Assembly (NCBI GenBank): GCA_948567375.1
Contig: OX419756.1
Span: 687,001-751,000, forward strand
Reading direction: 5' to 3'
DNA from: Lunularia cruciata
Taxonomy: Eukaryota; Streptophyta; Marchantiopsida; Lunulariales; Lunulariaceae
DNA: 64,000 nucleotides
Under the pieces are notes generated by a model. The model did not search any database, had not been told where the DNA came from, and was given only the letters and a program-made list of their open reading frames with translations. Positions 20,932-33,000 of the stretch are shown here, in pieces. Position 1 is the stretch's first letter; each line of letters starts with the position of its first letter. The position numbers and the translations under genes were made by a program.

Positions 20932-22050
20932 GGAGCCTTTGTACCACTAGGTGACCAGTGTGAGGATGAGCCTCTAGAGTCAATCACCTTGACACCTCTA
21001 GATACACTCATTGCTTGGCAGTATCCAATAGAGGAAGTATGTCTATTGGAGTTGTTCAATGGGGTTAGCCTCAAACTAACTACGGTACAACATATGGGTA
21101 TACGAGTACAGAGGTACTTGTATGTGGAGAGAGATAAGATCACTAAGCAAGTCTCTCTACATCATATGGCACACTTGGCCTATTGGTATCTTGAGTTATT
21201 ACTGATATCAACAATTAAGGATTACTAGAAGACCCTTCCAACAAACATTTCTTTGCTAAGGACGCAGGATTTGGAGAGATATAGTCCCATTCATTTGGGG
21301 ATTTCTAGATGGCCATGTCAAGGACATACATGCAGTGGCCGAGGTTTGGGTCTTCAAGATCCTCACTCTGGTATGTTTTGGGAGATGTTACGGATACTAT
21401 GACATCTCCAGGTTCATCAATCCATTTCTCCAACTTAGATTTTGGAGAACATCCCTTTGATAGGTGATCTCATACCTAGGTGGTGGCAAGTATGCATTAG
21501 GTCAATTCTTGGATGAGACTTGCCATGTTGTTAGATGTAGCCAGAGTGGGATCATGGGCTCACCATCTTTGTCTTTGGTGGACAAACCTCTTACCTAAAG
21601 AGGTTCTATAATGCGCTTATGATGGGATTCAACAACTAGACCACATCATTGTTGATGACATCTTAGATATTGGACATTAGTCTTAGACAATGGTAGTGGT
21701 TGATAGGTCACCTATTGCAGTGGTGAACCTAGTTGGACAGCCCAAAGCCACTTTTCCCACACTTATGAGTTTCCCAAGCTCCCATGCTTTTTGAGAGGGA
21801 GATCTTGGACTGGTTTGGGACTCATAATTATAGTAGTTGGTGGAGCCCAATGCCGATGAGAGAGAGTGGGTGATGGGTTTTTCCACTAGTATTATTGCTG
21901 CTCTAGTAGTGTCAGAGACATCCAAACATCAAGTGTTAGGTCAGGCAATGGACCTGAACTATTTGACTTGGATTGTGAGCCTTGGTTTGGCAAAGCAGAG
22001 TAGGCTGCACTTGATAAGCATCACCACTCAAACACTTGTGAGCTTTGTGC
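20932..22050 (+). pseudogene. Copy C C5 cytosine DNA methyltransferase domain
   Basis: Motif I is altered (LLELFNGVS near 21047). Motif IV keeps WPCQG with the Cys codon at 21316-21318, so this older copy retains the proline that B has lost. ENI stands for ENV near 21447. MMGF-like and PNADERE-like codons are visible near 21848-21880, and GQAMDLNYLTW lies near 21943. The TGA after the SHAF-like position (about 21792) is shared with A and B. Several frameshifts separate the motifs. Confidence 0.75.
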
Positions 22051-22316
22051 CTATTGAGATGATTCAAGCACATGTTGGGGGCAATGGACCAAGTGGAAAG
22101 GGTATCCTTGGGACACCACCAGTGGCTACTAGGGAGAGTGGTCTACTTGGAGTCCATCTAGGTGAGTATGCTCTACTTGGATTACACCCTTGGTCTACTT
22201 GGGATGTAGCTAAAGGATGTATGGAGCTTGCAGCTAGATAAGAGCAAGTTTTTCACATTGAGGTTGGGACCTCTAGTGGTTATGGGCATGACACTATTGC
22301 TCCCAAGTGCCCAGTG

Positions 22317-23240
22317 TAGCAGCCAATCAATACATTTTCCACTCCTATGACAATTACAAAGGATACTTTGGAGCCAGATCTGGGATCCAAGCTTACAAGA
22401 GAAGAAAGACAGAGAGTTTGGTGGTTCTTGAGGAGCTACATGAGTTGTTTTGCCTTCAAGATGTAGGATTTGGGTCCTCTAAAAGAACTTGGTATTTGGA
22501 TTGAGTTGACTAGCAATACATCAATTTTTTGACATCCCTATTGATATAATGACATGGAGAGAGCATTGATTCAAAGCTGGAGTAGAGACCTTTTTGAGAC
22601 TGGTTTGGTAGAGATTTCACATAGAGAGTATGCATCAACTATAGTGATGCCAACCAAGAAGGATATGCATGGCAACTGCATAAATAGGCAGATGTGTGGA
22701 GATTACCATCCTATCAATAGCTAGCCTAGGGCTGATCGGTATGCCATGCCTACACCAGAGGAGATCTTTGATGTGATTGGGCATGCAAAGGTCTTTAGTA
22801 CTTTGGATCTTTGAGCAAAGATATCATCAATTACGAATCAGAGAGGAGGATAGGTCCAAGACAACATTTTGGGCTATTGATCCTCACGGTAAGGATGTGT
22901 TATATCAGTCGATGTTCTTACCATTTGGGTTGAAGAATGCTCTTGTCGAGTTCCAAAGGGTCGTGGATAAGATCCTAGTTGGATTGGATTTTGCTTGGTG
23001 GGTATATTGATGACATTTTGGTCTATAGCACTATTGTGGAGGAGCATGAGAGACAATTGTTGGAGGTGTTTGAGAGGTTGAGATCTCATGGACTCAAATG
23101 ACATCTTGGGAGGTGTAGCTTCTTCCAAGAGCAAGTTGAGTATTTGGGTCACACTATCTACCCTAGAGGACTTGGTGTTCATCAGACCAAGGTAGAGGCT
23201 ATTGCACGCATTCCTTGGCCTATGAATGTGAGCAAAGTAC
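22317..23240 (+). pseudogene. Copy C reverse transcriptase
   Basis: Begins with the shared TAG-CAG-CCA (22317-22325). Readable parts are the LPFGLKNALVEFQ segment and a YIDDILVYS block near 23005-23030 that is out of frame because of an extra base after GLDFAWW. It keeps VSKVQAFLGL at the RNase H junction, where A and B have a TGA. Confidence 0.8.
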
Positions 23241-23995
23241 AAGCATTCCTTGGGTTGGAAAATTTCTATCGCCACTATGTTAGAGGATTTAGTGCTATTG
23301 CCAAGGCCTTGATGAAGCTAACCAAGCTTACACATGAGTGGTGTTGGGGAGATGAGCAAGAGAGAGCTTTTGTAGAGCTCAAGGAAAGGTTGAAATTTGC
23401 TCCTATTGGAGGAGACCAATTAGAGGATGACCATTTTAGGTTCACATTTATTGGAGTATGTTGAGGCTTGGAGTAGTGCTCACCTAACATGCCAATGAGG
23501 GGAAGGAGTTTGTAGTGGCTTATGCTAGTTGCTCCAAAAATTTAGTAGAGGTAAAGTATAGTTCATATGAGGGAGAGTGCCTTGTAGCAATATGAGCAAT
23601 AGTTCATTTTTGATATTACCTATTTGGTAACCCTTTTACTCTCATCATTGATCATCAGCCATTGAAGTGGTTGATGGAATCCAACAAGCTTTCAGGGAAG
23701 CTTGCACAATGGGCTTTGATTTTATAGGAGTATGATTTCACAGTTATTTACAGACCTGGAGTGGTGAACTATGATGCAGATGGGTTGAGTAGTAACCCAT
23801 GTCCCAACTAGCAAGATCAGACCAAAACACATTGGCTGGGTAAGACATATGAAGAAATGGTGCCAAGTTGGCACGCATTTGCTTTTCTTTGTATATTTTC
23901 TAAGGCTTTGGTGGTATCTCTCTCAATACATACAAGAAGAGTTATTGAGTTCATAGATCCAAAGAGTAGAGATAGTGGTATAGTTCAATGAGACA
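23241..23995 (+). pseudogene. Copy C RNase H domain
   Basis: Collinear with 14973-15707 of copy B. FYRHYVRGFSAIAKAL and the ERAFVELKERL segment are open. The catalytic region around 23420-23600 is frameshifted. DHQPLKWL is kept near 23653, and the HRPG-like and DADGLSS codons appear near 23750-23790. Confidence 0.78.
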
Positions 23996-24012
23996 TTCAT
24001 GATGATGTCTTA

Positions 24013-25085
24013 GTGATAGACTACCTTCGTATTAGTGTTCTGGATGGCACAATTGGGACCAAGGAGAGAGACTATGTCCTTCAACAAGCCAAACGGTTCA
24101 GATTGGAGGGTAGACACCTTCTTTGTGTACGGGAGGATGGTAGAGTGCGAGTAGTACTACTTCCATCTTGGAGCCCACAATTGGTCCGTCATGCTCATGA
24201 GGAGCTAGGACATTTTGGAGTAAAGCATACATATAGCTTACTCTAGAGTCATTTTGGTGGCATGGTATGCAGACCAATGTACAGTAGTTTGTTGCCAAAT
24301 GTATGGCTTGTGACCAAATTAGAGCATCATTCAATGCTTACACTATAGTTACATTCATTACCTATCATGGGATTGGATTACCAATGGACTTTGGACTTTG
24401 CTAGACCTTTACTATTGATTGTGAGACATCATTGATGTGTTTTGGTGATGGTGGAGTATTTTTCCAAGTGGATTGAGTTGGTGGCATTTCTTGACAAGTC
24501 TAGTAAAGGGACAACTTACTTGTTCTTGGATCGGGTTTTTGGTCATTTTGGTGCACCAGTTGAGGTTTTGACTGATCAAAGTATAGAGGTCTTGGGAGAG
24601 TTTCAGGTCTTGTGATTAGACTTTGATTGATCATTTACTACCTCCCTAAGATCACCATAAGGAATATGGCTTAGTAGAGAGTGTGGTTTAGATAGTGAAG
24701 AGAGGATTGCAAAAGTACAGTTTGCAGAGAGGCCCCTTGGGAGATTAGGATCTCTAGCTACCTTGGTTGGCCATGGGCTATTGGTCCAGCCGGCAAGCCT
24801 CCTTAGCATCCTTCTCTCTTTACTTTCTACTCTATAGACGAGATCCAAATTTACTTGTAGCCATTTGTCAAGATGCTACTATAGTTTCGGAATTGGATGA
24901 TTAGATATATGGATGAGCATATATTCTCAATGAGCAAAGATCTTTTGGAGAGTGATGCCAATGGCCTTTGAGAACTTAATGATTCCTCAGCATAAGGATA
25001 CCTTACATTATTCTACCATTCAAGGAGGAGGTTATAGACCCTCAATCCGTCAATTTCATCTAGGTGACTGTATATCTATAGTAGA
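24013..25085 (+). pseudogene. Copy C integrase
   Basis: Starts with HAHEELGHFG near 24190, the first half of the HHCC finger. The rest of the finger (CMACDQI-like) is near 24300. The core reads LDFARPL near 24395 and LTDQSIE near 24577. The TAG before LPWLAMGY near 24752 is shared with copy B. Frameshifts and stops are frequent. Confidence 0.75.
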
Positions 25086-25093
25086 CAACACCA

Positions 25094-25417
25094 ATGACAC
25101 TTGATATTTCTACTGGCCGTACTATCTTGAGCATGCATGAGGTTTTACCATCTAGAGTCCTTGTGTTGGAAGGACGTGATGGTGTTGTTTGGAAGGATCA
25201 TGTGCATAATTGTGCGCCATGCCACCTTCCAAACATTGATGGTACTATGGACCCAAGCTTAGCACTTGTACGTGTAGGCTTGGGGTGTATGTTATGCGGC
25301 TCTGGTGGAGCTACTACTATGTTAGTGTGTGATAGCTATTCAAGAAGATGGCATATGGCATGTTTGACTCCTCCCTTCATTGCGGTTCTTCAAGGACAGT
25401 AGTTATGTCCCAGATGT
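25094..25417 (+). pseudogene. Copy C PHD finger
   Basis: The linker HVHNCAPCH and the zinc finger are clearly homologous to 16854-17147. The first pair (CMLC) and the WHMAC and CPRC pairs remain, but the fourth ligand is Tyr instead of Cys (CDSYSRRWH; TGT to TAT). A TAG at 25400-25402 stands at the position of the TGA in copy B. Two independently decayed copies with the same finger confirm it belongs to the family. Confidence 0.8.
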
Positions 25418-25579
25418 ACTTGACCTATAGCTAGTTCATCCTCTATATGGCATAGATTGCAGATAGGCGACTAACAATGGGGCTCGATAGCACCCGGCCT
25501 CCTGATCTTTTGCCTAACATAGGGTACCATATACTTGGAGTAGATGGCTATCTGGAGTAAGAGGGACCTAACTGCCAAT

Positions 25580-25690
25580 TAGGGGGACAATTGTGATACT
25601 TTAGAGTCCATGTATGACTTATGTGTGAGTTGTGTTGTATAGTGTGTGATGTTGAAAATGATGTATGTTGTATAGCAATGTATATTTGCA
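25580..25690 (+). repeat. Polypurine tract and short terminal repeat S (right end of copy C)
   Basis: TTAGGGGGACAA at 25579-25590 precedes TGTGATACTTTAG, the third copy of the 100-bp S unit (25592-25690). After TATTTGCA the sequence becomes unrelated, so this marks the end of the element. Confidence 0.65.
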
Positions 25691-27061
25691 TGAGAATAGG
25701 AGTAATAGTACTATTTTTCAGCTTTTTCACTGAAGTGTAAGAGGTACATTTGGCATAAAAAATTCTAAAATTTGGATTATTATTATATATTCTAGCATTC
25801 TGTGTGGAAAATCATACTTGTAATATTGTTAATCTCTTTGGTGGATTTCCTTAGCTACTTCTAGAGTCATTGAACTGAAATTTTCAAAATTATTCTTCCT
25901 TTCATTGAATCTTATTTTCTCAAGCTCTGTTTGATGTCATTTGAAGAGCATCATCTTCTTGACCTCTGATTTGGCTATTTGCTTCTCTATCTTGTCCACT
26001 TTTTGAACTTTAATTTTTGCTAATTTTTGTACCTCTCTCTTGCTTCTAGTGATTCTTTTCTTACATGACTTGTTGTATCATTGGAGAAGGATGGAACAAT
26101 GGTTCTTAGTTTACAATAAATCTTAAAATCCTTTTTATTTCTTTGGTTCAAGTAAGCCTCTTCTTCATAGCCTCGGTCTATAAAAGCTTTTTGGTCTCAT
26201 AAAAGGTCTCAATAAATCTTTTATATCTCTATCATCTATATCTTCGATGGATGATTTCATACTTGAAATAAATTCATTAGGCAATTCAAATTGATAGAAT
26301 TGATTTTCCTCCTATTTACTTTACAAGTGATGTACACCCAAAAGGAAGTGACTAGGTTTTTTTAAGATAAATATAGCATTAATTTTCCACTTCTTGAACT
26401 TGAATTTAAGCACTACTTACCAAGGGAAGTGGAGAAATGTTAGCTCAACATCAAAATATACTGTCCATTTTTCTCAAAATAAGGATATTAATAATTTGAG
26501 TGGATTTAATATAGTTTTACATTTGCATTTGAGTTTTCCCTTTATGCAACGCTCTCTTTTGTATTTGTCTGTCTATCCTCTTGTTGATTTATATGATCTT
26601 ATGTATCTAGCATGATTTTTGTAACTTTTCTCTATTTATTGACTCAAGGAATACTCTCCTATGCTTCATCAAATACGTTCCTATGTGATTGCAATCGCTT
26701 TCTGAGTATGGGCTTCTTGCATGTTCCACTATTAAAAAAAATTTAATTATCTTGTTTATCTATATAATATAAGATTTGCATGTAATGTTGTTGAATCATC
26801 CTAAATCTATCTTTCTCCATCTTTTGTTTTCTTTGGCTCTTTAGGGAAAAAGAGGAGAAAATGATGATACTATGCTCACGAGATATTGAAATCTCACGAT
26901 TTACAATTGCCCGGGAATTAGAAAAGAGAGAATGCACTCAATGGGAATTACAATAAATAAACACCAATTCTCATTGTTGGTGGAACAGCTAAAAGATTCC
27001 ATTCTCAATCCGAGAGGGAGGGAAGTTTGACAAGAAGCAACTAATTAAGTGATAAGAGTGT
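25691..27061. other. AT-rich stretch without a recognisable gene
   Basis: No open frame longer than about 75 codons and no recognised motif. Runs of A and T dominate. It may hold old transposon remnants that I cannot identify. Confidence 0.5.
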
Positions 27062-27096
27062 AGACTTGGTTTGAAGGGACCCTTCAAACCAAGTCT
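27062..27096. repeat. Perfect 35-bp palindrome
   Basis: The arm AGACTTGGTTTGAAGGG (17 bases), a single A, and the exact reverse complement. On either strand it would form a 17-bp hairpin with a one-base loop, or a cruciform in DNA. No flanking gene or duplication explains it. Confidence 0.9.
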
Positions 27097-30000
27097 GAAA
27101 TTCAGTTGTACCTTCATGTTGATCATAGGCAAGGTGCTCAAACTTTATATCTCCTCTTGTTCATATTATGGGAAAACTTAATGCTCCTTTATCTTAAGCT
27201 TGAGACTAGTCTTCCTAGAAACTTACAATCAAATGGCCTGTGAATAAAACTCTACCACCAAAGACTTTACGTACACCTACCACTTATATTCTTTCTATCA
27301 ATTTATAGGTACCTATATAGTATAATTTGTATGTAAATTGTACTATCTAACCCATCTACGCATAATATGCTATAAACAAAAAATCTATTGAAACCAACCA
27401 ACGTAACATTCAATATCTCATTTAGTGTGTAGCATCTACGGAAGGAAGCATGCATTCCTTCCTCCCATAAAACATGCGAAAAAACTAAGGGACGAATTCT
27501 GAAGCAAAGTAGGGCTTAATAGAGTTCAGAACTAATGTAGTTGAATAATCTGTTCAAGGGAATTGCTACGTTATCTAGACTATAAAGTATATGATAGAGG
27601 CTGTAAAGAAGACCATGAACAACACACCGTAGAATACACCCTAAGCATTTCTGCATTTTGTGTGAGTAAATATTATTGATATTAACATGAAGGTGAGACA
27701 AGATAATCAAATTTTCCTGTATGGAAATTCAACCTTGCAAGAAAATCTTATATCTCTATGTATATTAAATTTATTAACAAGCAATCATGAAAGGAAAAAC
27801 CTTAGTTAGGAAATATTCCGTTTATTTATTCTAATATTTTTTATTTGATCAACTTATAATGATGATTATATTATCCTCTCCTTACTTTCAAATTAAAAAA
27901 GTTTTGAGTACAACAGTTAAAATAAGTGTCTTGCTTTAGATAGAGAACAACACCACTTCAGGCTCAAATTTAATTTTTCAATAAAATAAACGGAACATCT
28001 TCTATGTTATGAGAGATTTCAATTTAATTAACAAGAGAGTTAAGGGCAGTGGACTGATCATATAGATTATTCCAATACAGAAATCTCAGCCAAAAAATGA
28101 TTCAAAATCATTTAGTCCAATATGTAGGTTTTGTGACAAATCAAACCATTAGAACTGGGGGTAGAAGACCACAGCCATGAACATTTACAGGGTACACAGA
28201 TATTGTATGAATTTGCCACACGATTCGAGAAACAACGATCGAAAAACATCGAGAACTCATTGGTGTATTGTAGAAAAAAACTCGGGACTATCGAGTAGTT
28301 TCATCTACTTAGTTCATCGACATTTCCAACTTTCTGGTAACTCGGCTCATGCGGACACAGAAGTTGGTTATTTCATAGTATGTGAAACGAGAGGAAAACT
28401 AAAACGTATATAGCATGGAAGACCGTGTGTGAAAGAGGAGGAAATCTGGAACTATATATGAGGGGTCTTCCGCGGCTTGAATAGCTTCCTTCATTTATCT
28501 GCTTGAATAGCTCCTACGTGCACACGATTTTCATGACAGTACGGTAACCAGGCAATGGCAGGCACATACATTGATAATATATACAAACCTGGAGTGATTC
28601 TTACAACCACGTGAAATTTGTTCAAGGGCTAATAGAATTCTGTCAGAACAGTGTCGTGTTTACTCCGAATCAATTGAGCTCCGGATCTTGATCTTCAATT
28701 GAAAAGATAACGACGGGTAACAACTTCAAACTCACCCAGGAGTGAAACGACAACCGAAAAAACGTAGAAAAGTCGGGATCTGGACTACAGATTCGGATTT
28801 TCTTGACATTTGTGAACAACCACAAATACTCACAAATTGTCCATAATGCTCTCACTGGTTCCTACAAAACATGAACTGAGTGGCGTTAATGGAACGATGT
28901 CCAAGAATGCATCGATGTTTGTCTCAGAAATCTAGGCAGTGCAGCAGTGGGCGTTCCTTTATAACAATGTATGCATTAGAAGTTCTGTGGTGATGCAAGG
29001 GATGTGTGGATGACAGATAATCCGAGAACAGTAGCAATATTCCGTCAAGTGTTTAAGCCAACTTAGTGGTCCGACGTGGATACTGCAAATAATTCAATGT
29101 GCTGATCGTAGAACATTTGAAAATTGCACGTTAGGAGGCTTGCATGAAATCGCTTTTAATGGATTATACACGTTAGCTTGCAAGAACATCTGTTGTTCCT
29201 GCCCCCGGTAGAGGAGAATGAAATGCATTCTCCAGTATCGGATCGGACAAGCTTGAACGATGATTGCCATGGTCAAAGAAGGCAAGTGCTTGACCGTCAT
29301 CAGCACGAATTGAGAGGAGAGAGAGATAAGATATAGGAAAAACCGACGGACAGGACTGTAACGTGCTGCAGCAAGAAGTTTCACGCGGATTTGAATTTAA
29401 GAGCAAAAACATCAGGCTCGCACCGGACTCCGGAACTATGGCTTTGGATTCGCCGACGCTCGATGGTGCCCAAGAGCTAATGGTGTGAACCGAGATGCGT
29501 GATTCGTCGAGAGCATGTGCGCTGCGCCTGAACGATGTGGAGACAATAGAAAGTGAGGGCAAGAAGAACGAGCATGGGATATTCTTGGCCGACGGGAGGG
29601 AATGGATTTGTATCCCACGGAGGGATTGGTGGCTGTGCTGCTTGAACAGTTCCTGTATACACGTAGATACTTTGCGCTGGAAAGGCATGTGAGTCGACTG
29701 GGGAGGGTGAATATCGTATGGACGAGAAAGGTATGTGGTGCAGGCGCTTGCAAACTAGGACTCCATTCCGGATCATCGAAAGTAGCAACGGGTGAGAGGG
29801 GTGACTGGGTGCCGGTCATCCCTGAATACTGTACTGTTGTGAGAAAGAAATCTACATCACAGGAATGTGTGGGAACTGAATGTGGCTCTGGGATCTAAAA
29901 AGGACGGGTTTGTTACAGGGACACTCCCGATAGTGATACTGAATCCCAAGGGAAAGTAGGATATGGTATTGTTCACCAACAGGAGATTCCTTACTGACCT

Positions 30001-33000
30001 CCGGCTCCGTGGGTCAAATTCTGAGGAAATTGTGTTCAGTTTAAGAGTGTTCATCGCGAGAATCTGTCCATGCTAGTATAGTCTTCCTGTGCTCCATAGC
30101 CAGCTTTCTTTCTCACTGTAACGAAAGGCTGTCTCCTTTCTAACTGAGTTGGCGTGATGGGGACTACAATAAACCCCAGTCGGCTATTAAGTCTTCTACT
30201 GCCTTCGGCAAAGCTGGCATTGCTTGCTTTTGATCTTATAAATGGATGTGGGTCCCGATGCTTAAGATTTAGTAGTGGAATATTGTGACTCGGTGTGGTA
30301 GAAGTGAGAAATATTCGCTTTCTGGCCTCGTCTTCTTCTCCCTTCTGCTGCAGGTAATCCACCTACTTCATATAATGTATTGGTCGCAAAGCGGGCTCTT
30401 TGTACTCAAAGCAAGTTGCACACTGAAATCAAGCTTCGATTTCCCTCTGCTCTCATCTGTGTCTGTTCCGGACCCTCAACCATATTACGGTTCGCACACC
30501 CATGCCTTGCAGCTCTGTTGGCCTCTGACAACTCGGACAGACAAGGTGTTTTGTCTTCTTGTAATTGCAAAACAAACCTGGCTCCCGTAAAAGCGGGAGC
30601 AGGCCCACAGCAACGCTCTTGCGGGGTTCTCCAGTATTGTTGTGCCGGGCCCAGCCCGAGCCCGCCTGTTCGGTCAAAGATGATATTGACAATTAAGCTA
30701 AGCCGATGGTTAATACATGGAGTATCACGTCAAGGAACGCAGAATCAACCGCGCCTGGAGCATCAATTCTCCAGGAGCTTTCTGGTGAAGATTATCTGCT
30801 CTGGCTGCCCCGGTCTCTCTCTTTAATAGGCCCATGGATTAGCATATATTGAAGTGGATAGGTATGGCTCACTTCACTCTCTTCTGTTGTCAAAGGCAGG
30901 ATACCGACATGCCTTCGTCCCATTTTCCCTCGTCATTGGAGGGACAGTAAAAAATCACATTCACCTGTACTCTGCTCGGGGTGGGTAGCAATTGGGACAA
31001 TCTGTGCCCAACTTCTCTAAGAGTTGAGGTCCCTCCTGGCTTTGCCGGAATCTCTAATTAAGCAGAGCTGCCATGTCCAGGTGACTTTCTTTCCTTTGGG
31101 TTCAGTTTCACGTCGAAGACACCTCCGCGTTCCACAGAGCGTTACTTTGAGGAACAAACACTCGTGACCTCCTCATGAGGCTCTCATTCCCTTCCCCTTC
31201 AAAGTATTTCCTGCTGTACTGTCTTCGTTTTACCTTCTTTACATATGCGCAAGTGACGTACTGCAGTGCTTCCGAAGCATCTATCTGTGGAAGATATCTA
31301 ACATCTTTTCTTTATTGACTCTTTCTCCTTCCCCATCTCTCACGCTTCCGTAATCCATGAATGCAAAGTGTGTCCGAAGTACGACTCCCTAAAACAAAGG
31401 AGCTAGATATGTCGAGCGACCTGCTGTCTACAGTAAGTCAATCTCTCACTCTCGCTTTTCTCGGATTTGCCTTCATCTGGTTTTTCACCATCTCCGTGCC
31501 ACCTCCTCCCTGCCTTGGTTTGGGCTTTTGGAGAAGTGCTGTGACCGGCATAACGTGAGTCATTTTTGCTCATTCTAAGTAATGATGAGCCCACTGAGGA
31601 TTGACACTACGAGTAAGGCGTCTGGGCACCTTCTTTGCTTGTGGTTTCAGCTTTTATCCTATTCGTTCTCTTCCAATACGTTTCTCTCCTCCCAGTACTA
31701 GGTCCTAATTAGCTGAGGTAACTCGATCTGGTTTCTCAGACACAGACATTCACAAAGTTTACGAAATAAGACGTCCGATCGCAGTTCCCATCGATGTGAT
31801 GAACATTAATTCTCTGCACTAACCGCCATGATGATAAAATGCAATAACGAGGTGAATACGATACTGTATGTTCCAATTCCAAGCCTTTTGATTAGCGGTA
31901 GTTTGGTTTAGAGCGTCTAAAAGCCAGGTTTGATCCGCAAGTTCTTGCTCCCTTTTGACACTAGTAGACTAGCACGTTATGATGGAATGGTGTGAGGTCA
32001 AGTTGCGACCCTCTTGTGTGGGCTGCGCAAATTGTTTACGTTTCCTCCAAGGTCCCACCCCGGGAAAAGACGAGATGGTTATTTTGGTCCTCATCATTTC
32101 TCTCTTCGTAGTGAAGGAGGATTGAGGAGGACCCACACCCCCTTGTCTTACATTTCTTCTCAGTGTCGAACGTTGAATAGTGTGTCCTGAATATGTATGA
32201 TATATTTGAAACAAACAACTGATGATTGCTCTGCATTATTGATGTGACTTCTCACCTATCTACACCTATCTCACCTATCTACGCGGTCGCCTTTTTTCTC
32301 TACACCACAGCCAGCAGATATTCCCACTCTTCTCCACCCTCGTTTGTATCCAACCTAAACACTGGTTTGTTTACTCGGATACAAATAAGAAGTCGAATTC
32401 AAAATCGGCTCATAGACCAATCGTGTTTCTGTGCTTCCCAAGGCATACGTGCAAGGATCTGTAATCGTGGACAGCCAGTGGGGTACATTCGTTGGGTTCT
32501 CCAGCGCATTTGTGCCGAGAAAGGGAACTAGTCTAGAGAAAAGACCTCCGTCCGTAGATAGAAGCGCGGCCTTCTTGGTCCTGTTCAGAGCATGGTACAG
32601 AATCCTGTTAACCCGTTTTATGATTTGCGAGTCGCAGGGGCAAAATTTTCATCTTGGACGCGCGAATCATTCGCTTGAACTAAGTTCTGAATCTGGTGAC
32701 TCGATCGTCGTCCTCTTTAGACTGTGGTACTGTATTTCTCTATCTTGTGGTGGAAAAATTGTACTCTTGTTGTTGTACAACGGTACTCTCTTCTCGTACC
32801 TTTTGTCCTATTAGCCCAGGAGTTTCTATTCGCTTTCTGAAACCCTACCTTGGTGGGGTCTTCCCATCCTTCGTGTTTTCTACGAGGTCGCCCTTTTCCC
32901 TTGGGCAATGTGCAGTATCGTATACAATATTGTACCATCCGACTATCACCGTGTGAAGTCACCAACTGGCGATTTCCATGTTTCATACTGGTACGGATGC

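Larger units (their letters stand above)
17877..25690 (+). mobile_element. Ty3/gypsy retrotransposon copy C with methyltransferase and PHD finger (full length, decayed)
   Basis: Bounded by 100-bp direct repeats S (17877-17976 and 25592-25690), with a polypurine tract before the right one. Internal order is leader, gag, protease, cytosine methyltransferase, reverse transcriptase, RNase H, integrase and PHD finger. It is clearly older than A and B: many CAG, CAA and CGA codons have become TAG, TAA and TGA, and small indels break the frame. No target-site duplication is visible: GATTA on the left against TGAGA on the right. Confidence 0.85.

Noticed and set aside
29173-29819. Overlapping minus-strand open frames of 100-170 codons
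   Set aside because: They overlap each other and a plus-strand frame, are rich in Ser and Pro as expected for chance frames, and show no domain.
30581-30600. GCTCCCG/CGGGAGC hairpin as a bacterial-type terminator
   Set aside because: The context is plant nuclear DNA, with no gene upstream and no T-run after the stem.
32717-32986. Minus-strand open frame with an RPRRKHEGWEDP-like segment that recurs at 52411-52653
   Set aside because: The similarity is the antisense reading of the L1/L2 tail repeat, not a conserved protein.
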